This document shows, one piece after another, positions 44,441 to 53,406 of a DNA stretch of 64,000 nt. A program made the translations under genes and the position numbers. The DNA is from Plantactinospora sp. KBS50 (GTDB taxonomy: Bacteria > Actinomycetota > Actinomycetes > Mycobacteriales > Micromonosporaceae), in contig NZ_CP022961.1 of assembly GCF_002285795.1 (NCBI RefSeq), positions 3,228,001 to 3,292,000 of the forward strand, given 5' to 3'. Numbering within the stretch: position 1 is the first letter of the stretch; each line of letters begins with the position of its first letter. The notes beneath the pieces were generated by a model, which did no database searches, was not told the origin of the DNA, and saw nothing but the letters and a program-made list of their open reading frames with translations.

Positions 44441-45762
44441 CAGGCCGACTCGTCGACGGCGGCGTCCCGGGCACACCGGAACCCGCTGAAGATCTGCCGG
44501 CGGATGGGCAGGTCCCAGTTGCGGAACGTGCCCCGGCAGGCCGACCGATCGGTGCCGAACGAGCCGCCGCGCAGCACCCGGTACCCGTCGCCGAAGAACA
44601 CCTGCGAGTACTCCCGGTAGGGGAAGGCGGCGAAGCCCGGGTAGCCGCCGAACGTGCTGGACGTCCATTCCCAGACGTCCCCGATGAGCTGGTGCACGCC
44701 GAGCGCGGACGCGCCGGCCGGGTACGCCCCGACCGGTGCCGGCGCGAGGTGCCGCTGGCCGAGGTTCGCCCGCCCGGCGTCCGGCTCCTGGTCACCCCAC
44801 GGATACCGGCGGGACCGCCCGGTGGCCGGGTCCCAGCGGGCGGCCTTCTCCCACTCGGCCTCGGTCGGCAGCCGGCGCCCGGCCCAGCGGGCGAACGCCT
44901 CGGCCTCGTGGTAGCTGACGTGCACCACCGGCTCGTCCGGCCGCAGCGGGACGTACCGGCCGAACCGCCGGCAACCCCAGCCGGTCCCGTCCCGTTCCCA
45001 GTGCATCGGGGCGGACAGCCCGGCCGCGCACCGGTGCCGCCAGCCGGCCTCGGTCCACCAGCGCGGGTCGTCGTACCCGCCGCCCTCGACGAACGCGAGG
45101 TAGCGCTCGTTGCTGACCGGCGCGGCGTCGATGGCGAAGGCCGGCAGGTCGACCTCGTGCGCCGGGCGCTCGTTGTCCAACGCCCAGGGGTCGGTGCTGG
45201 TGCCCATGGTGAACCGGCCGGCGGGCACCAGCACCTCGCCGGCGACCCGGACGGCCGGCTCCGGCGGCGCCGGGGCGGCCAGCACCGGCGGACCCTGCCG
45301 GAGCTGGTGGGTCGCCAGCATGGTCTCGTCGTGCTGCTGCTCGTGCTGCACGATCATGCCGAAGGCGAAGCCGTCGGCCACCAGCCGGCGCTCGTCGAAC
45401 CGGACCCGGTCGAGCAGGTCCAGCACCTTGTCCCGGACGGTGCCGACGTACGCCCGCGCCTCGGCCGGGTTGAGCAGCGGCAGCCGGGGCCGGTCCCGGC
45501 GGGGCTGCTTGAACGCGTCGTAGAGGTCGTCGATGTCCCGGCGCACCGGTTCCCGGCCGCCGACGTCGCGCACCAGCCACAGCTCCTCCTGGTTGCCGAT
45601 GTGCGCCAGGTCCCAGACCAGCGGCGACATGATGGTGGAGTGCTGCCGCATCAGGTCGCCGTCGTCGACCACGTCGGTGAGCAGGGCGCTGCGCTCCCGG
45701 GTGCGGACCAGTTCGGCGGCGATCCGGCCGCGCAGGTCCGGGGATCCGCTGGTGGCGGTCAT
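44440..45762 (-). CDS. egtB: Ergothioneine biosynthesis protein EgtB (iron-dependent sulfoxide synthase)
   Basis: EgtB joins hercynine and gamma-glutamylcysteine with O2. The 440-residue protein has an N-terminal DinB-like domain with the iron-binding pattern H-x3-H-x-E in VQHEQQHDETML, plus a His in DLAHIG. The formylglycine-generating-enzyme-like C-terminal domain shows GRFTMGTSTDPWALDNERPA, LPTEAEWEKAARWDP, GDVWEWTSSTF and RVLRGGSFGT. ATG 45762 overlaps the egtA stop as ATGA. Confidence 0.96.
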   Translation of the reverse strand: MTATSGSPDLRGRIAAELVRTRERSALLTDVVDDGDLMRQHSTIMSPLVWDLAHIGNQEELWLVRDVGGREPVRRDIDDLYDAFKQPRRDRPRLPLLNPAEARAYVGTVRDKVLDLLDRVRFDERRLVADGFAFGMIVQHEQQHDETMLATHQLRQGPPVLAAPAPPEPAVRVAGEVLVPAGRFTMGTSTDPWALDNERPAHEVDLPAFAIDAAPVSNERYLAFVEGGGYDDPRWWTEAGWRHRCAAGLSAPMHWERDGTGWGCRRFGRYVPLRPDEPVVHVSYHEAEAFARWAGRRLPTEAEWEKAARWDPATGRSRRYPWGDQEPDAGRANLGQRHLAPAPVGAYPAGASALGVHQLIGDVWEWTSSTFGGYPGFAAFPYREYSQVFFGDGYRVLRGGSFGTDRSACRGTFRNWDLPIRRQIFSGFRCARDAAVDESA

Positions 45763-46994
45763 GGCGTGCTCCTCTCCGCGGCGGCCAACCGCCGCCGCAC
45801 GATGCGGTCTATCTGCTCGCCCACCGCCGGCGGCAGGTCGGTGCCGGCAAGCGCCGGCATGGCCAGGTCGTGCACGGCCCGGGCGGCCCGGGCCAGGGTG
45901 GCGTCGGCCAGCCCGCGGCTGGTCGCCTCCGCCCAGCGGTCCGCCGCCGGTGCGCAGGCCGCCCGGACCGCGTCCACGGTCCGGGCGTCGGCGAAGAGCG
46001 CGGCGAGCATGCCGACCGGCGCGATCCACTCCCCGGGCGGCTGGGCGTCCAGGTAGCGGACCTCCAGATAGCCGCGCGGGCGGACCGGTGGGAACAGGGT
46101 GCTGAGGTGGTAATCCAGGTCGCGCAGGGTGGGCGGTCGCGGCAACGCGCCGCCGATCCAGTCGGCCAGGGTCACCCCGGGCGGCACCGTCCAGTCCGCG
46201 CCGCTGCGCCGCACGCACAGCAGCGGCGCCGCCAGCGCGTACCCGGTCCAGGCGGCGACCGGGTCGGCGTCGGCCCCGTCGGCCCGCCAGACCGGGCGGG
46301 TGCGGGCCGGGTCGATCCGCTGCCAGGCCGCCATCCGGGCGGAGGCCAGACCGGTGTCCCGGCCGGCGTGCCGGGACGCGGTGGCGAACAGGGCCAGCAG
46401 CACCGGCCCGAGGCAGTGCAGCGCCGCCCAGCGGGCCGGCAGGTGGCCCGGCTCGCCGGCGTCCAGGCAGACCTGGAGGCCGGCGGTGCTGTGCATCATG
46501 GTGCGGCCGGCCGGACCGTCCCGGTCGAAGGACCGGCGCATCGCGCGGTAGCGCGGGGTTTCCAGGACGGGCCGGGGCGGACGGTACGGGTCGATCCCGC
46601 TGTCGCCGAGGGTCAGGCCGGAGCCGGCCAGCAGCTCGGTGAGCTGCGCGACGTCGGCCGTGGTGGCCTCGATCAGGGCCCCGAGCGACGGGTGCGGCGC
46701 GGAGGAGATCTCCAGTTGCCCGCCGGGTTCCACGGTCACCGTCCCGGCCCGGGACAGTGGGCGGTGCGGGCCGTCGGGGGCCAGCGTGGGTGGCGCGTGG
46801 GCGCCGAGGGCGGCGCGCAGGCGCCGGCGGTCGATCGGTCGGTCGGGCTGGACCGCGTCGTGCACGGTCCACTCCAGTTCGGTGCCGAGCAGCCTCGGCG
46901 GGCCGGTCTTGAAACAGATGCGGTTGAGATGGGCCTCGGCCGCCGCCAGGTCGGTCAGCACCACACGCTGCTGGAGGTCCCCGGTCGTCGTCAT
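45759..46994 (-). CDS. egtA: Ergothioneine pathway glutamate-cysteine ligase
   Basis: EgtA makes gamma-glutamylcysteine for EgtB. The 411-residue GCS2-family enzyme shows LGTELEWTVHDA, VEPGGQLEISSAPHPS, the active-site region MMHSTAGLQVCLDAG and RPRGYLEVRYLDAQPP. ATG 46994 follows GGGAGG. It is the promoter-proximal gene of egtABCD, and all four genes overlap by 4 bp. Confidence 0.95.
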   Translation of the reverse strand: MTTTGDLQQRVVLTDLAAAEAHLNRICFKTGPPRLLGTELEWTVHDAVQPDRPIDRRRLRAALGAHAPPTLAPDGPHRPLSRAGTVTVEPGGQLEISSAPHPSLGALIEATTADVAQLTELLAGSGLTLGDSGIDPYRPPRPVLETPRYRAMRRSFDRDGPAGRTMMHSTAGLQVCLDAGEPGHLPARWAALHCLGPVLLALFATASRHAGRDTGLASARMAAWQRIDPARTRPVWRADGADADPVAAWTGYALAAPLLCVRRSGADWTVPPGVTLADWIGGALPRPPTLRDLDYHLSTLFPPVRPRGYLEVRYLDAQPPGEWIAPVGMLAALFADARTVDAVRAACAPAADRWAEATSRGLADATLARAARAVHDLAMPALAGTDLPPAVGEQIDRIVRRRLAAAERSTP

Positions 46995-47225
46995 CCGCAC
47001 CTCCCTTCCGGGTCGTCCGGGCGCACCCGCCGTTGCCGCCGGCGTGCCCGGTGTCCGTCCCATCCGTCGGGACCGGACGGGATCTTGACACCCTGTCTAT
47101 CACCATTGACTGACATTCGTCCCCACCCGGTGGCCCGAACGGCCGGGAGAATCGTGCCGTCCAGTTGGTGAATGACGGGTAAGCCGACGGCGTGCCCCGG
47201 GCCGCGACTGGGTACCGTTACCGCT

Positions 47226-48665
47226 GTGTTGGGTTCCGGATCGATCCTCAGCGGGCGCTACCGGCTGGACGAACGCGTCGCCACGGGCGGCATGGGCGAC
47301 GTCTGGCGGGCCACCGACCTGGTGCTCGGGCGCACGGTGGCGGTGAAGGTCCTGCTGCCCAGCCTGTTGAGCGATTCGACATTCCTCGCCCGGTTCCGGG
47401 CCGAGGCCCGGATGATGGCGTCGCTGCGCCACCCCGGCATCGTCCAGGTGTTCGACTCCGGCGAGGACCGGTCCGCCGACGGCGGCCGGGCCGACTACCT
47501 GGTGATGGAGTACGTCGAGGGCGAACCGCTGTCGAGGCGGGTGGACGCGACCGGCGGCCTGTCGGTGGCCGAGACGCTGTCCGTCGTCGAGCAGGCCGCC
47601 CGGGCGCTGCACGGGGCGCACGGCGCCGGCATCGTGCACCGGGACGTCAAGCCGAGCAACCTGCTCGTACAGCCGAACGGCACGGTCGTGCTCGTCGACT
47701 TCGGGGTCGCCCGCTCCACCACCGTGACCAGCGTCACGAGCACGAACGCGGTGCCGGGCACCGCGCTGTACATGGCTCCCGAGCAGGCGTCCGGCAAGCC
47801 CGTCTCGCCCGTCACCGACGTCTACGCGCTCGGCGCGGTGGCGTACTGCTGCCTGACCGGGCAGCCGCCGTTCACCGGCGAGAACCCGCTCGAGGTGGCC
47901 ATCAAGCACCTCACCGACGAGCCGCCGCCGCTGCCCGCGCACCTTCCGGCGCCGGTGGTCGCCCTGGTCGGCCGGGCGCTCGCCAAGGCGCCCGAGGACC
48001 GCTTCCCGGACGCCGCCGCGATGGCCGACGCGGCGCGGGCCGCCGCCCGGGGCCGGTCCGTGGGTCCGGCCGGCGCCGCCCTGGCGGCGCCGCGATCCGG
48101 CGCGACCACCCGGATCGGCGCCGCCTCCCGCACCGGCACGAACGGCCGGCCGGCCGCGACCGGCCCGGCGGCCGCCACGGTCGCCGACGGTCCGGTCGCC
48201 GACGGACCGGCCACCGGGGTCACCGTGCCGCGCCGTCGCTCCCGCCAACGGGCGATGCTCGGCGCCGGCGCCGCGGTGCTGATGGGACTGGTCGGGCTGG
48301 CCGGCGCGCTGGCCCTCACGACGGACGACAGCGATCCGGCCGGCCGCGGTGGCGCCGGTCCGGCCGGCGCCACCACCACGGCGTCCGACACCCAGCCGGG
48401 TGAGCTGGTGAGCGACCCCAGCGTCCCGGCCGAGACGCGCTACCCGGGCGGCGGGGCGCAGCGCAGCCCGAGCGCCAGCCCGAGCGCCGTCCCCACCGCC
48501 GAGCCGACCGCCGGCCCGAGTTCCCCGGCGGCCTCGCCCAGCGCCGCGGCCTCGCCCAGCGAGTCCGCCGAGGAGGGCCCGACCGGTTCCCCGCCGTCCT
48601 CGCCCGCGGACGGCGGCGAGTCGAGCAACCCGACGACCGGGGGCGCGCCGCAGGCCACCCCCTGA
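47226..48665 (+). CDS. Membrane Ser/Thr protein kinase (Pkn type)
   Basis: The N-terminal kinase domain has the Gly loop VATGGMGDVW, the lysine in VAVKVLL, the catalytic loop IVHRDVKPSNLL, DFGVARS and the APE motif MAPEQASG. A linker of about 90 residues, one membrane helix (AMLGAGAAVLMGLVGLAGAL) and a disordered Ser/Pro/Ala-rich outer tail follow. There are no PASTA repeats. Homology begins at GTG 47226; ATG 47172 is an in-frame alternative. It is divergent from the egt operon, and its targets are unknown. Confidence 0.93.
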   Translation: MLGSGSILSGRYRLDERVATGGMGDVWRATDLVLGRTVAVKVLLPSLLSDSTFLARFRAEARMMASLRHPGIVQVFDSGEDRSADGGRADYLVMEYVEGEPLSRRVDATGGLSVAETLSVVEQAARALHGAHGAGIVHRDVKPSNLLVQPNGTVVLVDFGVARSTTVTSVTSTNAVPGTALYMAPEQASGKPVSPVTDVYALGAVAYCCLTGQPPFTGENPLEVAIKHLTDEPPPLPAHLPAPVVALVGRALAKAPEDRFPDAAAMADAARAAARGRSVGPAGAALAAPRSGATTRIGAASRTGTNGRPAATGPAAATVADGPVADGPATGVTVPRRRSRQRAMLGAGAAVLMGLVGLAGALALTTDDSDPAGRGGAGPAGATTTASDTQPGELVSDPSVPAETRYPGGGAQRSPSASPSAVPTAEPTAGPSSPAASPSAAASPSESAEEGPTGSPPSSPADGGESSNPTTGGAPQATP

Positions 48666-48802
48666 CCACCGCCGGCCACTCGCCGGCCGTCGCCGGCGGA
48701 ACTTTGTCCCGGCGCGTGCCAATCTGGGCCGTTCCGGCCCGGACCGACCAGAGCCGTGCCTAACGTCCCGACCAGCAGGGTTTCCTCCGGTTGGGAGCGC
48801 GG

Positions 48803-50059
48803 ATGGACAGGTTGGTCGTCGTCGGTCAGGGGTACGTGGGACTGCCGCTCGCGGTCCGCGCGGTCGAGGCCGGCATGGACGTGGTCGGGCTGGATCTGGA
48901 CCCGGAACGGGTGAAGCGGCTCGCCGTCGGCGACTCGTACGTGGAGGACATCTCCCGGGAGCGGCTGGCCGCCGCCCTGGGCACCGGCCGCTACCTGCCG
49001 ACCTCCAGCTACACCGCCGCCCGGGACTTCGACGTCTGTGTGATCAGCGTGCCCACGCCGCTGCACGACGGCACCCCGGACCTCGGCTACGTCCGGCAGG
49101 CCGGCGAGTCCGTCGCGCCGTACCTGCGGCCCGGCTGCACGGTCGTGCTGGAGTCCACCACCTACCCGGGGACCACCGAGGAGGTGCTGCGGCCGCTGCT
49201 GGAGCAGGGCTCCGGGTTGCAGAGCCCGGGCGACTTCCACCTGGGCTACAGCCCCGAACGGATCGACCCGGGCAACCCGCGGTGGCACCTGGAGAACACC
49301 CCGAAGGTGGTCGCCGGGATCGACGCCGCCGCGCTGCACCGCGTGCAGGAGTTCTACGGCCGCCTCGTGCAGCGGACCGTGCCGGTCGGCTCGCCCCGGG
49401 TGGCGGAGCTGACCAAGCTGCTGGAGAACACGTTCCGGCAGGTCAACATCGCGCTGATCAACGAACTGGCGGTGGTGGCCCGGGAACTGGACATCGACAT
49501 CTGGGAGACCATCGAGGCCGCCGCCACCAAGCCGTTCGGGTTCATGCCGTTCCGGCCCGGTCCGGGCGTCGGCGGGCACTGCCTGCCGATCGACCCGTGC
49601 TACCTGTCCTGGCAGGTCAAGCGGCGGCTGCGCCGGCAGTTCCGGTTCGTGGAACTGGCCAACGACATCAACCACGGGATGCCCGAGCAGGTGGTCCGGC
49701 GGCTCATGCACGGCCTCAACGAGCGCGGCCGGCCGGTCTCCGGCGCCCGGGTGTTGCAGATCGGGCTGGCATACAAGAAGAACGTCGGGGACCTGCGCGA
49801 CTCCCCCGCCATGGAGATCGCCGACCGGCTCTGTGAACTGGGCGCCGAGGTGCGGGTCGTCGAGCCGCACCACACGCTCTGCCCGCTGCCCCGCGGCGCG
49901 TCCCTGGTCGAGCTGACCGAGCGCGAGGTCCGCGCGGCGGACGCCGTCGTGGTCGTCACCGACCACGACCGGCTGGACTACGACCTGATCGAGCGGGCGG
50001 CCCGGTACGTCTTCGACGCCCGCAGCCGGTGCTCCGGCCCGCAGGTCGAACGGCTCTGA
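48803..50059 (+). CDS. UDP-sugar (UDP-GlcNAc/ManNAc-type) 6-dehydrogenase
   Basis: This 418-residue NAD-dependent enzyme oxidises the C6 hydroxyl of a nucleotide sugar to a uronate. It has the N-terminal Rossmann motif VVVGQGYVGLPLA, SVPTPLHDGTPDLGYV, LESTTYPGTTEEVL, LLENTFRQVNIALINELA, the catalytic Cys in GVGGHCLPIDPCYL and the C-terminal GLAYKKNVGDLRDSPAMEI. The pattern fits WecC/WbpA-like enzymes better than UDP-glucose dehydrogenase. ATG 48803 follows TTGGGAG. It may feed the surface polysaccharide genes 10 kb away, which is inference. Confidence 0.92.
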   Translation: MDRLVVVGQGYVGLPLAVRAVEAGMDVVGLDLDPERVKRLAVGDSYVEDISRERLAAALGTGRYLPTSSYTAARDFDVCVISVPTPLHDGTPDLGYVRQAGESVAPYLRPGCTVVLESTTYPGTTEEVLRPLLEQGSGLQSPGDFHLGYSPERIDPGNPRWHLENTPKVVAGIDAAALHRVQEFYGRLVQRTVPVGSPRVAELTKLLENTFRQVNIALINELAVVARELDIDIWETIEAAATKPFGFMPFRPGPGVGGHCLPIDPCYLSWQVKRRLRRQFRFVELANDINHGMPEQVVRRLMHGLNERGRPVSGARVLQIGLAYKKNVGDLRDSPAMEIADRLCELGAEVRVVEPHHTLCPLPRGASLVELTEREVRAADAVVVVTDHDRLDYDLIERAARYVFDARSRCSGPQVERL

Positions 50060-50075
50060 CCCCGGGGGGAACTTC

Positions 50076-50894
50076 GTGGACCCGGGGTACGACTATCGGT
50101 GCATGCGGTGCGAAGAATGCAGAGCGGCGGTGTCGGCCCGGATCGACGGGGAGGACGACCCCGGCGAGCGGGCGCCGGTCGACGCGCACCTGCACGGCTG
50201 CGCCGCGTGCCGCCGGTGGCAGGACGACGCGGTGCTGGTGACCCGGCTGGCGCGTACCGGCCTGGTCGGCCCGCCCCCCGAGGTCAGCGAGGAACTGCTG
50301 GCGGCCCTACCGCTTCCGCGCCGGCGACTCGGCCTGCCGGCCCGGTGGCGCGGCGGTGCGGGGCTGCCCCGGCTGCGCGGCCTTGACGTGCTGCTGCGGG
50401 CCGCCCTCGGCGCCCTCGGCGTGGTGCAGGTGTTCCTCGGGCTGGCCCAGGTCAGCGGCTTCACGCTGACCAGCACCGGCGCCCACCACGGCGGCGACCC
50501 GTACCACCTGTGGCACGAGTCGGCCGCCTGGAACGTCGCGATCGGCGCCGGCTTCGGCTGGGTGGCGCTGCGCCGGTCGCGCCCGACCGGGCTGATGCCG
50601 GTGCTCACCGCGTTCGTGGCGGTGCTCGGCCTGCTCTCGGTGAACGACCTGGTGACCGGCACCGTGGGCGTGACCCGGCTGCTCAGTCACGGGCTGCTGG
50701 TGGCCGGGTACGTGATCCTGGCCGTGCTGCACCGGCGCGAGCCGGCCGACCCGGACAGTCCGCCCGCCGAGCGCGGTACCGGCGGATCGCGCTGGCGGGC
50801 CCGGTTCGCCGACGAGGCGGCACCGGCCCGGCCACCGTTGCGGCTGGTACGGCGCCCGGTCGACGGCGAGGCAAGGTCCCGGCGGGCCGCCTAG
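50076..50894 (+). CDS. Zinc-finger (zf-HC2) membrane protein
   Basis: This 272-residue protein has an N-terminal anti-sigma-type zinc finger (RCEECRAAVSARIDGE, DAHLHGCAACRRWQD; pattern C-x2-C, H-x3-C-x2-C). Four membrane segments follow (VLLRAALGALGVVQVFLGLA, AWNVAIGAGFGWVAL, VLTAFVAVLGLLSV, LLVAGYVILAVLH). No sigma factor gene is adjacent, so an anti-sigma role is only suggested. GTG 50076 has GGGGGGAA upstream; ATG 50103 (MRCEECR) is the other candidate and fits family starts well. Confidence 0.8.
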   Translation: MDPGYDYRCMRCEECRAAVSARIDGEDDPGERAPVDAHLHGCAACRRWQDDAVLVTRLARTGLVGPPPEVSEELLAALPLPRRRLGLPARWRGGAGLPRLRGLDVLLRAALGALGVVQVFLGLAQVSGFTLTSTGAHHGGDPYHLWHESAAWNVAIGAGFGWVALRRSRPTGLMPVLTAFVAVLGLLSVNDLVTGTVGVTRLLSHGLLVAGYVILAVLHRREPADPDSPPAERGTGGSRWRARFADEAAPARPPLRLVRRPVDGEARSRRAA

Positions 50895-51053
50895 GCGACG
50901 CGCGCCGGCCCGCCGCGCGGGCCGGGGATCCGGGCGGGAACGTTTCGGCGGGACGACCGGATGGGTACCAGGCCGGGCGTCGGCCTCCGGTGGCCACGGC
51001 CGGCCACAAGGGTCGGAGCCGAGCGCCGGATCTCTCTGGTTGAAGGGGTACCC

Positions 51054-51260
51054 ATGCGCATCGGATCCTTCGGGGCGGCCATCGTCCTGATCTGGCTGAT
51101 CATCGGAGCCGTCGCGGCCGGTCAACGCGGCTACTTCAACGACTCCAACGACGACTGCGCCGAGGCGAGCACCACGGTGGTCACCGTGCTCGCCGGACCG
51201 CTCAACTACCTCGGCGTGAACCCGAAGGTCAACTGCGACGTGCCGGAGCCCTCGAAGTAG
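51054..51260 (+). CDS. Small membrane protein, hypothetical
   Basis: This 68-residue protein has one N-terminal membrane helix (GAAIVLIWLIIGAVAAGQRG) and a short outer part with two Cys (DDCAEASTTV, VNCDVPEPSK). ATG 51054 has AAGGGG upstream. Small proteins of this composition are widespread in actinomycetes. Function is unknown. Confidence 0.72.
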   Translation: MRIGSFGAAIVLIWLIIGAVAAGQRGYFNDSNDDCAEASTTVVTVLAGPLNYLGVNPKVNCDVPEPSK

Positions 51261-51354
51261 CCGGCCCGCGGTCGTCCGCCGCGGCCGGCACCCGCCGGCG
51301 GCCGGCCGGCACCGCCTATGCTCTGGCGGACCGGCAACGAGGAGGCGGCACCGG

Positions 51355-51792
51355 ATGAGCGCAGCGGGCCAGCGACCGACGGGTACGCCGGGCGGTGCCG
51401 GCCCGGCGTACGAGATGTTCGCCGCCGACGGCGCCTCCCGGGCGCTGGGCATCGAGCTGGTGAGCGCGGACGGCGGCGCCGCGGTGGCCCGGATGCGGGT
51501 CACCGCGGCCATGGTGAACGGGCACGGCATCGCGCACGGCGGGTACGTCTTCCTGCTCGCGGACACCGCGTTCGCCTGCGCCTGCAACAGCCGGGGGCCG
51601 GTCACCGTCGCCGCCGGTGCCGACATCACCTTCGTCCGCCCGGTCCACGAGGGCGACCTGCTGGAGGCGCGGGCGGACGAACGCACCCGGTACGGGCGCA
51701 GCGGCGTCTACGACGTGACGGTGTGGCGCGCCGCCGAGGTGGTCGCCGAGTTCCGCGGCCGCAGCCGCGTGATCACCCCCGCGGCCGGCTGA
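51355..51792 (+). CDS. paaI: Hydroxyphenylacetyl-CoA thioesterase PaaI
   Basis: This 145-residue hotdog-fold thioesterase clears stalled CoA intermediates of the phenylacetate pathway. Motifs are MRVTAAMVNGHGIAHGGYVF and LADTAFACACNSRGPVTVAA, with FVRPVHEGDLLEARA and the closing FRGRSR. ATG 51355 follows GGAGGCGG. The phenylacetate-CoA ligase gene paaK lies 3 kb away, separated by asnB and its partner. No ring-epoxidase genes (paaABCDE) are in the window. Confidence 0.9.
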   Translation: MSAAGQRPTGTPGGAGPAYEMFAADGASRALGIELVSADGGAAVARMRVTAAMVNGHGIAHGGYVFLLADTAFACACNSRGPVTVAAGADITFVRPVHEGDLLEARADERTRYGRSGVYDVTVWRAAEVVAEFRGRSRVITPAAG

Positions 51793-51820
51793 GCACCGCC
51801 GACCAGGCTGAGCACCGCCG
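51787..51820. repeat. Direct repeat of the paaI 3' end
   Basis: GGCTGAGCACCGCCG, which contains the paaI stop codon, occurs at 51787-51801 and again at 51806-51820 (19-bp period). Confidence 0.8.
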
Positions 51821-51831
51821 GCCGGCAGTGG

Positions 51832-53403
51832 TCAGGCCGGTTGGCGCGGCCGGCGTACCCGGGGCAGGTTGTGCCGCACCGCCCCGGCGGCGTCCCGGAT
51901 CCGCTCCCGCACCGTGTAGTCCTGCCGCGCCACGCCCTCGGCGATGGCCCGGTCGAGGTCGTTGTCGCAGGCCGCCAGCACGCTGTCGAAGTCCCGCCGG
52001 ACCGCCTCGGCCAGGTCGTAGCCGAAGCCGCGGTGCAGCCGGGGAAACAGCGGCTTGTACAGCCTGGCCCGGTCGTGCAGGCCGGAGGAGTACGACAGCC
52101 CGTTCTTGGCACGCCGCCGCACGTACTCCGGCAGCAGGTCGGCGAACGCCTCGCGCAGCAGCCACTTCTCGACCCCGTCGCGCACCTTGAACTCCAGCGG
52201 CAGCCGCATCGCCAGCTCCACCAGCGCGAGGTCCAGGAACGGCACCCGGGCCTCGACGCCGTGGCCCATGCTGACCCGGTCCACCCGTTGCAGTTCGGTG
52301 CGCCCGAGGTTGCGCAGCCGGTGCAGGAACAGCGCCCGGGACTGCGCGGCCGGCACCTCGTGGTACATCGGGTAGCCGCCGAACAGTTCGTCGGAGCCGT
52401 CCCCGGTGAGCACCACCCGGATCCCGCACTCGCGCACCCGGCGGAACAGCGGCGCCGAGACGACCGCGTTGATGATGTCGCCGTACTCGGTCAGCTCGCC
52501 GAGCCGGACGGCCTCGCGGACGTCGGCGAGCCGGATGTCCCGCGGTCGCAGCTGCACCACCTCGTGCCGGACCCCGAGTTCGGCGGTGAGCCGGCGGGCA
52601 TGGTCCAGGTCCGGGCTGCCCGGCGCGCCGATGGTGAACGCCACGCAGTCGGAGTGGAACTGCCGCATGTGCAGCAGGACCAGCGAGCTGTCCAGGCCGC
52701 CGGAGAGCACCACCCCGACCGGCAGTTCGGTGTCCACCCGCATCCGGACGCTCTCCGCGAACGCCGTGCGGATCAGCTTGATCGCCTCGTCGGGGTCGGT
52801 GAGCGGCGGGTGGTCCAGGCCGAGCCGGCGCAGGTCCAGGTACGGCGCGAGGTGCGGCCAGCCCCCGTCGGCCCAGCCGTGGTGCCCGGGCGGCACCTCG
52901 GTGATCGGCTCGCCCACCGGCACCAGCGCCTTGATCTCCGAGGCGAGGTGCAGCCGGCCGGCCCGCCGGGACCAGTACAGCGGTTTCACCCCGAGCGGGT
53001 CGCGGGCCAGGTACACCCGGCCGGTGGCCCGCTGCACGATGGCGAACGCGTACTCGCCCTGCAACCGTTCGACCGCCTCCTGCCCCCACTCCAGGAACGC
53101 GGCCAGCAGCACCTCGGTGTCGCCCGCGGTGCGCAGCCGGTGGCCGCGGGCGATCAGTTCCGAACGCAGCTGCCGGTGGTTGAAGATCTCGCCGTTGTAG
53201 CAGAGCAGCCAGCGACCGTCGGCGGAGATCCAGGGCTGTTCGGCCCGGGCCGGATCGACGATCCGCAGCCGCCACACCCCGGCCATCAGCTCGTTGGTGG
53301 CCCGGATCTCCTCCACCTCGCCCCGCGGCGCCAGGGTGGCGAGCATCGCGCGGAACAGTTCCGGCTCGGCACCGGCGCCCGCGATCAGCGCGAATCCGCA
53401 CAC
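51832..53403 (-). CDS. asnB: Asparagine synthase (glutamine-hydrolysing)
   Basis: This 523-residue enzyme amidates aspartate or, in some relatives, another carboxylate. The N-terminal glutaminase domain begins MCGFALIAGAG with Cys2 and has LLCYNGEIFNHRQLRSELI and TAGDTEVLLAAFLEWG. The synthetase domain has the PP-loop VVLSGGLDSSLVLL, VLTGDGSDELFGGYP and VPFLDLALVELAMRLP. It is shorter than E. coli AsnB. The start ATG 53403 lies 3 bp after the stop of an M15-like gene, so they form an operon. An amidotransferase role in envelope modification is conceivable. Confidence 0.92.
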   Translation of the reverse strand: MCGFALIAGAGAEPELFRAMLATLAPRGEVEEIRATNELMAGVWRLRIVDPARAEQPWISADGRWLLCYNGEIFNHRQLRSELIARGHRLRTAGDTEVLLAAFLEWGQEAVERLQGEYAFAIVQRATGRVYLARDPLGVKPLYWSRRAGRLHLASEIKALVPVGEPITEVPPGHHGWADGGWPHLAPYLDLRRLGLDHPPLTDPDEAIKLIRTAFAESVRMRVDTELPVGVVLSGGLDSSLVLLHMRQFHSDCVAFTIGAPGSPDLDHARRLTAELGVRHEVVQLRPRDIRLADVREAVRLGELTEYGDIINAVVSAPLFRRVRECGIRVVLTGDGSDELFGGYPMYHEVPAAQSRALFLHRLRNLGRTELQRVDRVSMGHGVEARVPFLDLALVELAMRLPLEFKVRDGVEKWLLREAFADLLPEYVRRRAKNGLSYSSGLHDRARLYKPLFPRLHRGFGYDLAEAVRRDFDSVLAACDNDLDRAIAEGVARQDYTVRERIRDAAGAVRHNLPRVRRPRQPA

Positions 53404-53406
53404 CGC